A DNA stretch of 13,098 bases. Origin: Bacillota bacterium. Its GTDB lineage: Bacteria > Bacillota_E > JAJZYS01 > JAJYTV01. The stretch lies in the NCBI GenBank assembly GCA_021845645.1, contig JAJZVM010000114.1, positions 1 to 13,098 on the forward strand. The letters are read 5' to 3'. Below the pieces are notes generated by a model, which worked only from the letters and a program-made list of their open reading frames with translations, was not told the DNA's origin and searched no databases. This document shows, in pieces, positions 1 to 6,930 of the stretch. Positions within the stretch are counted from its first letter, which is position 1; each line of letters starts with the position of its first letter. The position numbers and the translations under genes are program-made.

Positions 1-250
1 CCTCGAGACCCCAGCCGAGCGCTTCCTGCAGCACCGTGGTGTGCAACGAGTAGATGATCATCTGACCCTGCCGCCGCGACACCACGAGGTCCGCCTGGCG
101 CAGCGTGTTGAGGTGATGCGAGATGCTCGGCTTCGATAGGGTGAAGGCCGCGGCGATCTCGCCCGCGCTGAGATCTCCCTGGCTGAGCATGCGCAGGATC
201 TGCCGCCGCGTCGGGTCCGACAGCGCCTGAAATACATCCCCCAGGGACAT
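1..250 (-). CDS. SdpR/ArsR-family HTH transcriptional repressor (C-terminus outside window)
   Basis: Reading leftward from ATG at 250, the 83 visible codons give a small winged-helix protein starting MSLGDVFQALSDPTRRQILR. Landmarks are the ArsR-type 'ALSDPTRRQIL' helix (about residues 8-19), the recognition-helix segment 'LSKPSISHHLNTLRQADLV' (about 38-56) and the wing 'SRRQGQMIIYSL' (about 57-68). This wording is close to the SdpR autorepressor subgroup, which has no metal-binding cysteines; none are seen here. Family members are about 90 residues, so only roughly the last ten are missing beyond position 1. A ribosome binding site GAAGGTG (258-264, minus strand) lies 7 nt before the ATG. SdpR-type proteins usually repress their own operon, which fits the adjacent AT-rich promoter. 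The partner gene, if any, lies to the left outside the window. Family assignment is firm; the physiological target is unknown. Confidence 0.9.
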   Translation of the reverse strand, partial: MSLGDVFQALSDPTRRQILRMLSQGDLSAGEIAAAFTLSKPSISHHLNTLRQADLVVSRRQGQMIIYSLHTTVLQEALGWGLE

Positions 251-276
251 CGTATCGCACCTTCTTTCGTTGTTTT

Positions 277-305
277 ATAATCATCTAACTATCTTGTTGC
301 GTCAA
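277..305 (-). promoter_or_regulatory. Candidate sigma-A-type promoter of the SdpR-like gene
   Basis: On the minus strand, TTGACG (305-300) is followed after exactly 17 nt by GATTAT (282-277), which has 4 of 6 matches to TATAAT. An overlapping TATAAA (279-274) gives a longer 20-nt spacing. The promoter sits in an AT-rich island (about 262-300) that stands out from the GC-rich surroundings, 27 bases upstream of the ATG at 250. A weak, imperfect dyad around 277-292 could be an autoregulatory operator, but its symmetry is poor. Confidence 0.5.
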
Positions 306-562
306 GCGCGGCCTGCATCTCCCCATCGGTCGCGCCACCTTGTAGGGTGGTTTTTGGTGGCCGAGCGGAAGGGTCGACCATCCTGGTACCGGTAAATCGG
401 CGGGCGGCCCCGCTGGCCCGGTCCAGTGGTCGCGGCACCTTCGACAGGCCGGTTGGCGGCGCAGGGTACGGCTTGGAGGTATGCGCCGCAATGCGTCCAG
501 GATCAGGATTTTCGGTGATCGCAGTGCGCTGCGACCCGCAAAACGGCGGGCGGCCCCTGGCG

Positions 563-609
563 AGTGGCCCTATGTCATGCGACTTTTTTCACGTACCTCT
601 AGGGCCACT
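563..609. repeat. Inverted repeat, 10-nt perfect arms
   Basis: AGTGGCCCTA (563-572) and TAGGGCCACT (600-609) are exact reverse complements separated by 27 nt. The loop includes TTTTTT (584-589). This could be a protein-binding dyad or a stem in a transcript leading to the gene at 820. A second, shorter hairpin follows 14 nt later. Confidence 0.6.
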
Positions 610-623
610 TTGTCGGATTGCGT

Positions 624-646
624 GCCATCTCGCTCTGGCAGATGGC
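624..646. repeat. Small hairpin, 7-bp perfect stem
   Basis: GCCATCT (624-630) and AGATGGC (640-646) pair perfectly around a 9-nt loop. There is no T-tract after it, so a terminator is unlikely. It may belong to the same structured leader as the larger dyad just upstream. Confidence 0.45.
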
Positions 647-819
647 CATGGTGTGGGTAAATTGCCCGGCCAACCAACCTACCGGCCGCACCAGCACGAA
701 ACGGACTAGATGTTCATATGGCCTAATCGGCGCAAGCGCGATAGTAGCTCCAGGCAGACAGCCCGGGTAGGGCAGCGCCGACGGCCGCGAGGCGCACTGC
801 CAAGGGGAGGCAAAGTTCC

Positions 820-1398
820 ATGATCGACTATCTTGCAGTTATGCTGGTCGCCGTTGGTGCCGGTCTTGCGCTTCTGGCCTTGTACCTCTACTTCAACCCC
901 GCTCCCGAGCACCGTCCGACCTGGGGCTTCGGCTTCGGCGCCACCGCCCTCATCCTTGCCGCGACCTCGATCCCCATCGTGGTCACCTGGCCGCTGCCCG
1001 GCGCCTACAACGTCGCATACGGTGAGCCCGCCCTGATGTTCGGCGCCCTCTTCACCGTCGCGGGCCTCGCGCTCGTCTTCCGCCTTGAGCTCCTCGGCCC
1101 CGCGATCTGGGGCTTCTTCGCAGGCATCGCCGCGATCGTCGTGGGCGACCACATGATCACCCTGCACATGTCGAACTCGCCGACCATCGCCGGCCTCGGC
1201 TTCATCTTCGCTGGCCTCGGCGGCATCCTGACCCTGCCGGCCGTCGCCATGAAGAACATGCGCTGGATCGCGATCGTCGCCGCCCTCGTACTCGCAGTCG
1301 CGGCGGTCATCTGGCTCTACACCGGATTCATGAGCTACCCCGGCCACATGGTGGACTTCGCCAAGTACGTGCCGGCCTACATGAAGGGCAGCAAGTAA
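820..1398 (+). CDS. DUF981-family integral membrane protein
   Basis: The 192-residue product is almost entirely hydrophobic, with about six predicted membrane spans near residues 4-25, 36-56, 69-87, 92-110, 122-142 and 147-168, and a short polar C-terminal tail ending YMKGSK. It resembles the DUF981 family, of unknown function, which I associate with acidophilic archaea and Sulfobacillus-like Bacillota. The family call rests on overall recognition, not on a known catalytic motif. Histidines at 31, 111, 116 and 176 lie near predicted membrane edges; whether they bind anything is unknown. The start is well supported: AGGGGAGG (803-810) lies 9 nt before ATG. The gene appears monocistronic, preceded by about 570 bp without genes and followed by a strong hairpin at 1439-1468. 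Confidence 0.82.
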   Translation: MIDYLAVMLVAVGAGLALLALYLYFNPAPEHRPTWGFGFGATALILAATSIPIVVTWPLPGAYNVAYGEPALMFGALFTVAGLALVFRLELLGPAIWGFFAGIAAIVVGDHMITLHMSNSPTIAGLGFIFAGLGGILTLPAVAMKNMRWIAIVAALVLAVAAVIWLYTGFMSYPGHMVDFAKYVPAYMKGSK

Positions 1399-1438
1399 GT
1401 CAGGTTCCCCGGAGACCATCGCGGCGGTTCTCCACAGC

Positions 1439-1468
1439 AAGGCACCGAACCTTGGGGTTCGGTGCCTT
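1439..1468. terminator. Hairpin terminator between the convergent DUF981 and kynureninase genes
   Basis: AAGGCACCGAAC (1439-1450) pairs perfectly with GTTCGGTGCCTT (1457-1468), a 12-bp stem around a 6-nt loop. The base of the stem provides AA on one side and TT on the other, so it can serve both strands, which suits its place between two converging genes. The following T-tract is poor (TTCCCGTTGT). Confidence 0.8.
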
Positions 1469-1531
1469 CCCGTTGTCGAATCTAGACGCCTTGCGTCGAC
1501 CGCATGGTCGCCGCGGGTCGCATGACGGCCT

Positions 1532-2809
1532 TCAGCCCACTTCCTCCCGGCCTTCCGGGTAGCGCAGGTGCTCGCCTGTCCGCGCGATCTCTCGCAGGAC
1601 GGTGAGCGCCTGCGCAATCTCGCTGAACGTGGTGTAGAGCGGGTGCGGGCCCAGCCGCACCACGTCCGGAGGCCGGAAGTCCGGCACGACCCCGCGATCC
1701 TTGAGCGCGCGGCTGAGGCGCGCCGCCTCGGGGTGCGCCAGGGCGACATGGCCGCCGCGCGCCTCGGGCGCTCTCGGCGTCACCACTTGGAAGCCCAGAT
1801 CCCGCAGCACGTCGTCGGCCATCGCGGCGAGCAGCTGCGTCTGGCGCAGCGAGCGCCGCCGGACGGTTTCCATGCCCACCTCGCGATAGATCTCCAGGCT
1901 GCCGAGCAGCGGCGCCGACGCAAGGACCGGCGGCGTCCCAACCTGCAAGGCGCCGGCATCACCGGCGGGCAGGAGTTCCATCGGCATGTCGAACTGCCTC
2001 GCCTTGTCGCTGCCGAACCATCCCGCCATGCCGGGCCGCACGGGCAGGTGGCGCCGATGCACAAATAGGCCGCCGATCGCGCCGGGCCCGCCGCAGAGGT
2101 ACTTGTACGTGCAGAAGAAGGCATAGTCCGCCTCCTCCCGGTGCAGCGCGAGCGGGATCGCGCCCACGGCGTGCGAGAGATCCCAGGCGATCGGCACCCG
2201 ACGCGCATGGGCCGCGGCCGTGATCTCCCCGATCGCCAGCGCCTGCCCGGAGCGGTAGAGGACGCCGGGCAGCACGGCGAGCGCCACGTCGTCGCCGAGT
2301 GCGGCGAGAATGTCATTCTCCGCGAGCGTATGCCCGTCGCGGCTGGGAATCAGGCGCAGGCTGCGCCGGACGTCGAGCCCACGCTGCTCGAGATGACCGG
2401 CGATCGCATAGAGATCGCTCGGGAAGGCGAGCGCGTCGGTGACGACGATATGCCGTTCGCGGCTCGGGCGGTAGAAGGTCTGCAGGACCTGGTGCAGGTT
2501 CAAGGTGGTCTGGGCGGTGGCGATGACCTCCCCCGGCAACGCCCCGACGACCTCCGACAGCATCGTGCCGAGTGTCTCGGCGAGGTGGAACCATGGCACC
2601 TCGCCGCCCTGCCACCCGCCGACGCCAAGTCGGCGCCAGTCGAGCGCGGCCCGCTCGAGGTGTTCTTGGCCTCGCCTCGTCAAGGGGCCAAGCGAGTTGC
2701 CATCGAGGTAGATGACGTCCTCCGGCAGCAGGAACTCCTGGCGCAGGTCGCGCAAGTCGTCCTCGCGATCCATGCCTTCCGCCTTCTCCAGCCATTCCTC
2801 GCAGCGCAC
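1532..2809 (-). CDS. kynU: Kynureninase (PLP-dependent, EC 3.7.1.3)
   Basis: Kynureninase cleaves L-kynurenine to anthranilate and alanine (and 3-hydroxykynurenine to 3-hydroxyanthranilate) in tryptophan breakdown; it is a cytosolic homodimer of fold-type I PLP enzymes. Counting from the GTG at 2809 (425 aa), the N-terminal 'IYLDGNSLG' is at about 33-41, the PLP-phosphate region 'FPSDLYA' at about 129-135, the cofactor-ring aspartate in 'WDLSH' at about 210 and the Schiff-base lysine in 'TYKYLCGGPG' at about 236. The C-terminal 'RGGHVALAHPEA' and 'PDFRPPDVVRLGPHPLYTTF' segments are typical. Length matches the family. The start is uncertain: GTG 2809 has GGGAG 9 nt upstream and matches the usual N-terminal length; GTG 2830 lacks a ribosome binding site; ATG 2773 (413 aa) has GGAGAAGG 8 nt upstream but loses part of the first conserved helix. 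No other kynurenine-pathway gene is in the window. Confidence 0.95.
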   Translation of the reverse strand: MRCEEWLEKAEGMDREDDLRDLRQEFLLPEDVIYLDGNSLGPLTRRGQEHLERAALDWRRLGVGGWQGGEVPWFHLAETLGTMLSEVVGALPGEVIATAQTTLNLHQVLQTFYRPSRERHIVVTDALAFPSDLYAIAGHLEQRGLDVRRSLRLIPSRDGHTLAENDILAALGDDVALAVLPGVLYRSGQALAIGEITAAAHARRVPIAWDLSHAVGAIPLALHREEADYAFFCTYKYLCGGPGAIGGLFVHRRHLPVRPGMAGWFGSDKARQFDMPMELLPAGDAGALQVGTPPVLASAPLLGSLEIYREVGMETVRRRSLRQTQLLAAMADDVLRDLGFQVVTPRAPEARGGHVALAHPEAARLSRALKDRGVVPDFRPPDVVRLGPHPLYTTFSEIAQALTVLREIARTGEHLRYPEGREEVG

Positions 2810-2818
2810 AGCTCCCAA

Positions 2819-2823
2819 CTCCC
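2819..2823 (-). promoter_or_regulatory. Ribosome binding site supporting the kynU GTG start
   Basis: GGGAG reads leftward from 2823 to 2819, leaving 9 nt before GTG at 2809. The competing upstream GTG at 2830 has no such site. A further candidate, GGAGAAGG (2789-2782), would serve ATG 2773. Confidence 0.45.
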
Positions 2824-2836
2824 AGCGCACGTATCA

Positions 2837-2930
2837 GGGGCGGCTTCGCGCACGGCCCTGCCGGCACCTGCAGTCCGGTCGGTCACGGCCTGGCCCGGTT
2901 TGCGCCGCAGGAACGCCGCGAAGCGGCCCC
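2837..2930. repeat. Long-spaced inverted repeat in the kynU/propeller divergent region
   Basis: GGGGCGGCTTCGCG (2837-2850) and CGCGAAGCGGCCCC (2917-2930) are reverse complements at 13 of 14 positions, separated by 66 nt. They lie between the divergent kynU and Asp-box propeller genes, a position suited to a shared regulator or looping operator, but no convincing -10/-35 pair is visible. High GC raises the odds of chance symmetry. Confidence 0.5.
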
Positions 2931-2953
2931 GAATCGCGTTAGGACCCGCCCGC

Positions 2954-2960
2954 AGGAGGA
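2954..2960 (+). promoter_or_regulatory. Strong ribosome binding site fixing a TTG start
   Basis: AGGAGGA (2954-2960) lies 7 nt before TTG at 2968, close to ideal placement. It justifies the unusual start codon of the propeller protein, whose following residues form a clean signal peptide. Confidence 0.8.
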
Positions 2961-2967
2961 ATCGCCT

Positions 2968-5109
2968 TTGCTGCGCCGCGTTCCCGCGTGGCTCGCCGGC
3001 CTTATGCTGATCCTGGCAGCGACCATGCTCGCGCTGCCCACGTCGTATGCCCCCGCCGCGACCCCACCCATGCCGGTGGGCGGCAGCTGGCGGTCGATCG
3101 GCCCTGCGCCCGTACTGCACGACCCCTACGCAGGCAACGAGAGCGGCCGCGTCGATGCGCTGGCCGCCGCGGACGGCAATCTCTTTGCCGGTTCGGCGGG
3201 CGGCGGCGTCTGGGTGACGTCCGACGAGGGCAAGAACTGGCGCCCGCTGTCCGATCGCACGCCGGACATGGCGATCGGCGCTCTCGCCGTGCAGGCGAAA
3301 CCGGAGGTGATCTACGCCGGAACCGGCGAAAACGACGACTGCGGCGACTGCTTCTTCTCCGATGGCATCCTGCGCAGCGCGAACGGTGGCCGAACGTGGC
3401 AGCTGCTCGGCGAGAAAGTCTTCTACGGCCATTACCTCTCCTCGATCCTGCTCGACCCGACCGATCCGCAGCGCCTCTTCGCCGCCGGCGACTTTGGCGT
3501 CGAACGTTCCGGCGACGGTGGCCGGACCTGGCATCTGGTGCTCGGCGATCCCACGACCGACCTGAGCTGGCTGCCTGGCGATCCGCGGCGCCTCCTCGCG
3601 GGCGTCGAAGGAGTCGGTGTCGAGGTTTCAAGCGATCTCGGCCGGACCTGGCAGGTGCTTGCGGGCGGCCTGCCGCGCAAGGAGCCTCGGATCGGCAGGG
3701 TGGCCCTGGCCGTCGCGCCCAGCGACCCGAGCACCATGTACGTCAGCATGGCGACCTTGAGCCGCCGCTGCACCGACTGCCTGCTCGGGCTCTACGTCAG
3801 CCACGACGGGGGCGCGACGTTCACGAAGCTCACCCACACCCCGGACTTCCTGCGTGAACCGGACACGAGCCCGCCGCAGGCACAGGGCGATTACGACCAG
3901 GTCCTCGCCGTCTCCGCGCAGAACCCGCAGGAAGTCTTCGCGGGGGGCGTCGAGCTCCTCGTGTCGACCGATGGGGGCCTCCGTTGGACCGACCTGACGC
4001 AGAGCTTCTACCTGCATACGGACCAGCACGCGCTGCTCTTCGGTGCGCAGGGTCTCTTCATCGGCAACGACGGCGGCGTCTATCGCCTGACGCCGCGGGA
4101 CACCATGCAGGATCTCAACACGAACCTCTCGATCACTCAGGTGTACCCGGCGATGGCGGTGTCTCCCGGCGGCCACCGCGTGCTGGCGGGATTCCAGGAC
4201 AACGGCACGGCCGTCTACAACCTCCGTACCGGCCGCTGGACCTCCCTGATCGGCGGCGACGGCGGCTGGAACGCCTTCGGCGCGGGCAAGCCGCCGCGCA
4301 TGCTCGGCGAGGTCGACGGGGCGCTGCAGCGCTCGGGCACCAGCGGGCGACGCTGGGGCTCACCGCAGCCGCCTGTCGGCCCGCTGGGGGTGGGCGCCTT
4401 CGCTATAGATCCCCAGCGCCGCAACGTCCTCCTGGCCGGCGGCCAGCAGATCTGGCGCTCGACGGCCGACGGCGGCCACTGGCGGCGGGTGACGCACGTA
4501 CGCGGCGGCGGGCCGGTCACCGTGATCGCGTTCGCGCCGGGCAGCGGCAGGATTGTCTATGCGGGCTGGCAGAATGGGCAGGTGGCGCTCTCCGAAAACA
4601 CCGGACGCACCTGGCGGCTGGTCTCGCCCTCCAGCTGGGCAACGCCGTGCGCCTACGCGGGACCGGGTGACGCCGACGCCGACGTCACGGACATCGTGGC
4701 AGAGCCGGACGACCCCTACCGCGCCTTCGTCAGCGTCGCCTTCGGCATGCCGCAGTCCTTGCCGGACTGCCCGTTCGTGTTCGAGACCCCCGCGGCCAAC
4801 GCGTCGTGGCCTTCCTGGACCGACATCTCGGGCACCCTGCCGAGCTTCTCCGTGCTCGGCCTTTTCGCGGCGCAGAACGGTCTTGTGGCCGCCACCGGTG
4901 GCGGCGTGTTCTGGAGTCCCTTGGCGAACGCCGCTTGGCGCACACTCGGCGCGGCGCTACCGAACGTGCAGACGACCACCGTCGCGCAGCTGCCCTCAGG
5001 TAGCCTGCTGCTCGGCACCTACGGTCGCGGCGTTTGGCAGCTGCCCGCTGCCAGAAAGCCCGCCAGCAGGCGCCCCAGGAGCGTGGGACAGGGCCCCTCG
5101 GGGCGATAA
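2968..5109 (+). CDS. Secreted Asp-box (BNR/sortilin-like) beta-propeller protein
   Basis: The 713-residue product starts with a signal peptide (basic MLRR, hydrophobic core about 7-24, alanine-rich cleavage region about 25-32) and has no lipobox cysteine. At least eight Asp-box motifs of the S-x-D-x-G-x-x-W/F type recur: about residues 85-91, 137-144, 181-188, 221-228, 278-285, 333-340, 498-505 and 542-549, plus a related GNDGGVYRL at 367-375. Such motifs sit in beta-hairpins of multi-bladed propellers in the VPS10/sortilin, sialidase and xyloglucanase-like superfamilies. The C-terminal 'GTYGRGVWQL' (683-692) is the usual closing-blade wording. No glycosidase active site can be assigned, so a binding or structural role is as likely as catalysis. 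Cysteines form CxxC pairs (125/128, 268/271) and a possible long-range pair (561/601), suggesting disulfides. A basic tail (about 696-713) follows the propeller. rnhA begins 62 bp downstream. Confidence 0.85.
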   Translation: MLRRVPAWLAGLMLILAATMLALPTSYAPAATPPMPVGGSWRSIGPAPVLHDPYAGNESGRVDALAAADGNLFAGSAGGGVWVTSDEGKNWRPLSDRTPDMAIGALAVQAKPEVIYAGTGENDDCGDCFFSDGILRSANGGRTWQLLGEKVFYGHYLSSILLDPTDPQRLFAAGDFGVERSGDGGRTWHLVLGDPTTDLSWLPGDPRRLLAGVEGVGVEVSSDLGRTWQVLAGGLPRKEPRIGRVALAVAPSDPSTMYVSMATLSRRCTDCLLGLYVSHDGGATFTKLTHTPDFLREPDTSPPQAQGDYDQVLAVSAQNPQEVFAGGVELLVSTDGGLRWTDLTQSFYLHTDQHALLFGAQGLFIGNDGGVYRLTPRDTMQDLNTNLSITQVYPAMAVSPGGHRVLAGFQDNGTAVYNLRTGRWTSLIGGDGGWNAFGAGKPPRMLGEVDGALQRSGTSGRRWGSPQPPVGPLGVGAFAIDPQRRNVLLAGGQQIWRSTADGGHWRRVTHVRGGGPVTVIAFAPGSGRIVYAGWQNGQVALSENTGRTWRLVSPSSWATPCAYAGPGDADADVTDIVAEPDDPYRAFVSVAFGMPQSLPDCPFVFETPAANASWPSWTDISGTLPSFSVLGLFAAQNGLVAATGGGVFWSPLANAAWRTLGAALPNVQTTTVAQLPSGSLLLGTYGRGVWQLPAARKPASRRPRSVGQGPSGR

Positions 5110-5154
5110 TCCCCGGTAGGCCGCTGCGCGGCGCCCCACCTTCATCCGGTCTCT

Positions 5155-5162
5155 AAAAGGAG
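5155..5162 (+). promoter_or_regulatory. Ribosome binding site fixing the TTG start of rnhA
   Basis: AAAAGGAG (5155-5162) lies 9 nt before TTG at 5172. The first catalytic aspartate is then residue 8, close to position 10 in E. coli RNase HI, which supports this start. Confidence 0.75.
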
Positions 5163-5171
5163 CCATCCGCA

Positions 5172-5618
5172 TTGGACGTCATCCTCTATACCGACGGCGC
5201 GTGCTCGGGAAACCCCGGCCCTGGCGGCTGGGCCGCCGTTCTCCTCTGGGGCGACCGCCGCAAGGAGATCTCGGGCTACGCACCGAGCACGACGAACAAC
5301 CGCATGGAACTCACGGCCCTACTCGAGGGTCTTAGAGCCCTCAAGACGCCTTGCGGCGTGCAGGTGCATTCGGACTCGACCTACGTCGTCAACGCCTTCC
5401 GCCAAGGGTGGTTGAAGCGCTGGCAGAAGAACGGCTGGCGCACGTCGCAGGGTGGAAGCGTGGAGAACCAGGACCTCTGGCAGGCCATCCTGCAGGCGAT
5501 GCAACCCCACGACGTCCAGTTCCACTGGGTCAAGGGACATGCCCGGAACCAGGAGAACAACCGTTGCGACGAACTGGCCCGCGAGGCGATCCAGAACGAG
5601 GGGACCGCCAGGTCCTGA
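5172..5618 (+). CDS. rnhA: Ribonuclease HI (EC 3.1.26.4)
   Basis: RNase HI cuts the RNA strand of RNA-DNA hybrids, removing primers and R-loops in the cytoplasm, using two metal ions. The 148-residue product is full length for the family. The catalytic DEDD set is present: D8 in 'YTDGACSGNPGPGGW', E46 in 'NNRMELTAL', D68 in 'VHSDSTYV' and D133 in 'NNRCDELA', with the conserved H123 in 'WVKGHARNQ'. The basic protrusion 'GWLKRWQKNGWRTSQGG' (79-95) makes this the E. coli-like type that binds hybrids directly rather than the protrusion-less archaeal/Sto type. It starts with TTG behind a good ribosome binding site. It may be co-transcribed with the propeller gene 62 bp upstream, since no strong terminator separates them, and it is closed by the hairpin at 5658-5692. 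Confidence 0.97.
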   Translation: MDVILYTDGACSGNPGPGGWAAVLLWGDRRKEISGYAPSTTNNRMELTALLEGLRALKTPCGVQVHSDSTYVVNAFRQGWLKRWQKNGWRTSQGGSVENQDLWQAILQAMQPHDVQFHWVKGHARNQENNRCDELAREAIQNEGTARS

Positions 5619-5657
5619 CCTTCCCCGATCCGTACCGTTCGGCTCCCGAAGCGAGCG

Positions 5658-5692
5658 AAGGGCGGCCCTGCCTCAAAGGCGGGACCGCCCTT
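5658..5692 (+). terminator. Rho-independent-type terminator after rnhA
   Basis: AAGGGCGG (5658-5665) pairs with CCGCCCTT (5685-5692). After one C/A mismatch, six further pairs (5667-5672 with 5678-5683, one a G-U) close a 5-nt loop. A short TTT overlaps the base of the stem and is followed by GCCTGCTTGCC, so the T-tract is weak but the stem is very stable. It lies 40 nt after the rnhA stop. Confidence 0.8.
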
Positions 5693-5964
5693 TGCCTGCT
5701 TGCCGGCCGAGACGAAACTGTCCCCGTCGACCGGTCTACGCGCCGGGACAAGCTCATATATTTGACCAAGTCAACCCGTCGGCTCCCGGTGGCTTCGTCC
5801 CACGGACGCCCGACGGTCTACCTCCGTAGCCGGCCCACCCTCGCCGCATGTCGTCCGCTCGTTCCGCAAGCCCATCCGCAGCCTGGCCCGCATCGCGTCC
5901 AGACCGCACCACCGATGCCGTCTCGTGCCGACGCACCCCTTGGCGCCCGCGAGGAGGTACCCTG
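5693..5964. other. Gene-free leader before the ABC importer genes
   Basis: This 272-bp stretch lies between the rnhA terminator and the first permease. A frame open from 5848 simply extends the permease upstream with a low-complexity, non-membrane sequence and is not a credible N-terminus. The one visible element is a short AT-rich patch (about 5755-5763) abutting the perfect dyad TTGACCAAGTCAA (5762-5774), a candidate operator or promoter part. No matched -35/-10 pair with 16-18 nt spacing was found. Confidence 0.45.
5762..5774. promoter_or_regulatory. Candidate operator dyad TTGAC-N3-GTCAA
   Basis: TTGAC (5762-5766) and GTCAA (5770-5774) are perfect reverse complements with a 3-nt centre, next to an AT-rich run in an otherwise GC-rich leader. 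It lies about 190 bp before the first importer gene, so a regulator of that operon could bind here. Evidence is limited to symmetry and position. Confidence 0.3.
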
Positions 5965-6918
5965 ATGGGAGTCTTCGTCGTACGCCGGCTCGCTCAGGCC
6001 GTCCCGGTGATCTTCCTGATCTCCCTCCTGCTCTTCTTCATGATGCACGCGATGCCTGGCGGACCCCTCGCGATGTACGTGCACCAGCCCGGCATCACGA
6101 AGGCGATGCTCGAGCAGATTCGCATCGACTACGGCCTGAACCAGGGACTCTGGACGCAATACGTGGACTGGCTCGCCAAAGCCTTGCGCGGCGATTTCGG
6201 CTACTCGTACGTGTACGCGCAGCCGGCTGCGGCCATGATGCTGCAGCGCCTGCCTGCGACGCTCGAGCTCATGGTCTCGTCCTTCCTTATCACCGTCGTG
6301 TGCTCGTTCCTGCTCGGCGTCTACAGCGCCGTGCGGCAGTACTCTTTCGGAGACTACCTGATCACGGTCATCAGCTACTTCGGCTTCTCGATGCCCACCT
6401 TCTGGCTTGGCCTCATGGTGCTGATCCTCTTCTCCGTGCACCTGCACTGGTTCCCGGCGGGCGGCATGGCGACGGCGGGCGCCGCGTTCAGCCTGGGCGA
6501 CCGCTTATGGCACCTCATCCTGCCGATGCTGGTCCTGGCCTTTTACACGCTGGCGTCCGAAAGCCGTTATGTCCGCTCGTCGATGCTCGACGTCATCCAC
6601 CAGGACTACATCCGGACCGCCCGCGCCAAGGGAGTCGGGGAAGGCCGGGTGATCTGGCGCCACGCCCTGCGCAACGCTCTGCTTCCCGTGGTGACGGTGA
6701 TGGTCATGGATGCCGCCTACCTGTTCGGTGGCGCCTTGATCACGGAGACCATCTTCTCCTGGCCAGGCATGGGACGCCTGTTCATCCAGGCCATCCTGCA
6801 GAGCGACTACCCGGTCCTGATGGCCGTCGTCTCCTTCCTCTCGGTCGTCATCGTACTCGCGAACATCCTCGCGGACGTGCTCTACGGGCTCCTCGACCCC
6901 CGCATCCAGTACAGCTGA
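5965..6918 (+). CDS. ABC importer permease, DppB/OppB family
   Basis: This 317-residue protein is the first of two inner-membrane subunits of a peptide/nickel-type importer. It shows the family start 'MGVFVVRRLAQAVPVIFLISLLLFFMMH' with the first span at about 9-28, then 'MPGGPLA' (30-36), the 'IDYGLNQGLWTQYVDWL' periplasmic segment (54-70) and 'LRGDFGYSY' (74-82). A five-span core follows. The ATPase-contacting EAA loop 'DYIRTARAKGVGEGRVIWRHALRNALLP' is at 214-241, and 'ETIFSWPGMGRL' at 261-272. The chosen ATG has GAGGAGGT (5951-5958) 6 nt upstream; the open frame reaches back to 5848, but that extension has no ribosome binding site and would precede the first span with unrelated residues. 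The second permease starts 12 nt after the stop. The substrate cannot be read from the sequence; oligopeptide, dipeptide or nickel are possible. I leave the symbol empty for that reason. Confidence 0.93.
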   Translation: MGVFVVRRLAQAVPVIFLISLLLFFMMHAMPGGPLAMYVHQPGITKAMLEQIRIDYGLNQGLWTQYVDWLAKALRGDFGYSYVYAQPAAAMMLQRLPATLELMVSSFLITVVCSFLLGVYSAVRQYSFGDYLITVISYFGFSMPTFWLGLMVLILFSVHLHWFPAGGMATAGAAFSLGDRLWHLILPMLVLAFYTLASESRYVRSSMLDVIHQDYIRTARAKGVGEGRVIWRHALRNALLPVVTVMVMDAAYLFGGALITETIFSWPGMGRLFIQAILQSDYPVLMAVVSFLSVVIVLANILADVLYGLLDPRIQYS

Positions 6919-6930
6919 GGGGGCGCCGGG

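Larger units (their letters stand above)
251..819. other. Gene-free 569-bp region with two perfect hairpins
   Basis: No convincing gene is present here. Open frames at 347-709 (+) and 285-491 (-) have no clear ribosome binding site and no recognisable protein features. The left 55 bp is the promoter and leader of the SdpR-like gene. Two dyads stand out: a perfect 10-nt inverted repeat with arms 563-572 and 600-609, whose 27-nt loop contains a T6 run, and a perfect 7-bp hairpin with arms 624-630 and 640-646 and a 9-nt loop. The rest shows no tRNA, riboswitch consensus or insertion sequence that I recognise. It may hold a long leader of the DUF981 gene or a small RNA, but the function is unknown. 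Confidence 0.6.

Noticed and set aside
335..355. CCACC/GGTGG hairpin followed by TTTTT on the + strand, resembling a small terminator
   Set aside because: Only 5 bp of stem, and no + strand gene lies upstream within the window for it to terminate.
480..650. Cobalamin-type riboswitch, suggested by a GCCACTT resembling a B12 box near 605
   Set aside because: The other conserved cobalamin riboswitch elements could not be found, and the gene downstream has no link to B12.
347..709. 120-codon open frame on the + strand in the long intergenic region
   Set aside because: No ribosome binding site, no recognisable domain or membrane/signal features, a composition typical of random GC-rich DNA, and it runs through both hairpins.
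706..1749. 347-codon minus-strand frame across the DUF981 gene and the kynU 3' end
   Set aside because: It overlaps two clear genes and the terminator between them, with Arg/Gly/Asp-rich shadow composition and no motif.
5848..5964. 39-codon N-terminal extension of the DppB-like permease
   Set aside because: No ribosome binding site at 5848, while ATG 5965 has GAGGAGGT 6 nt upstream and begins with the canonical family N-terminus.
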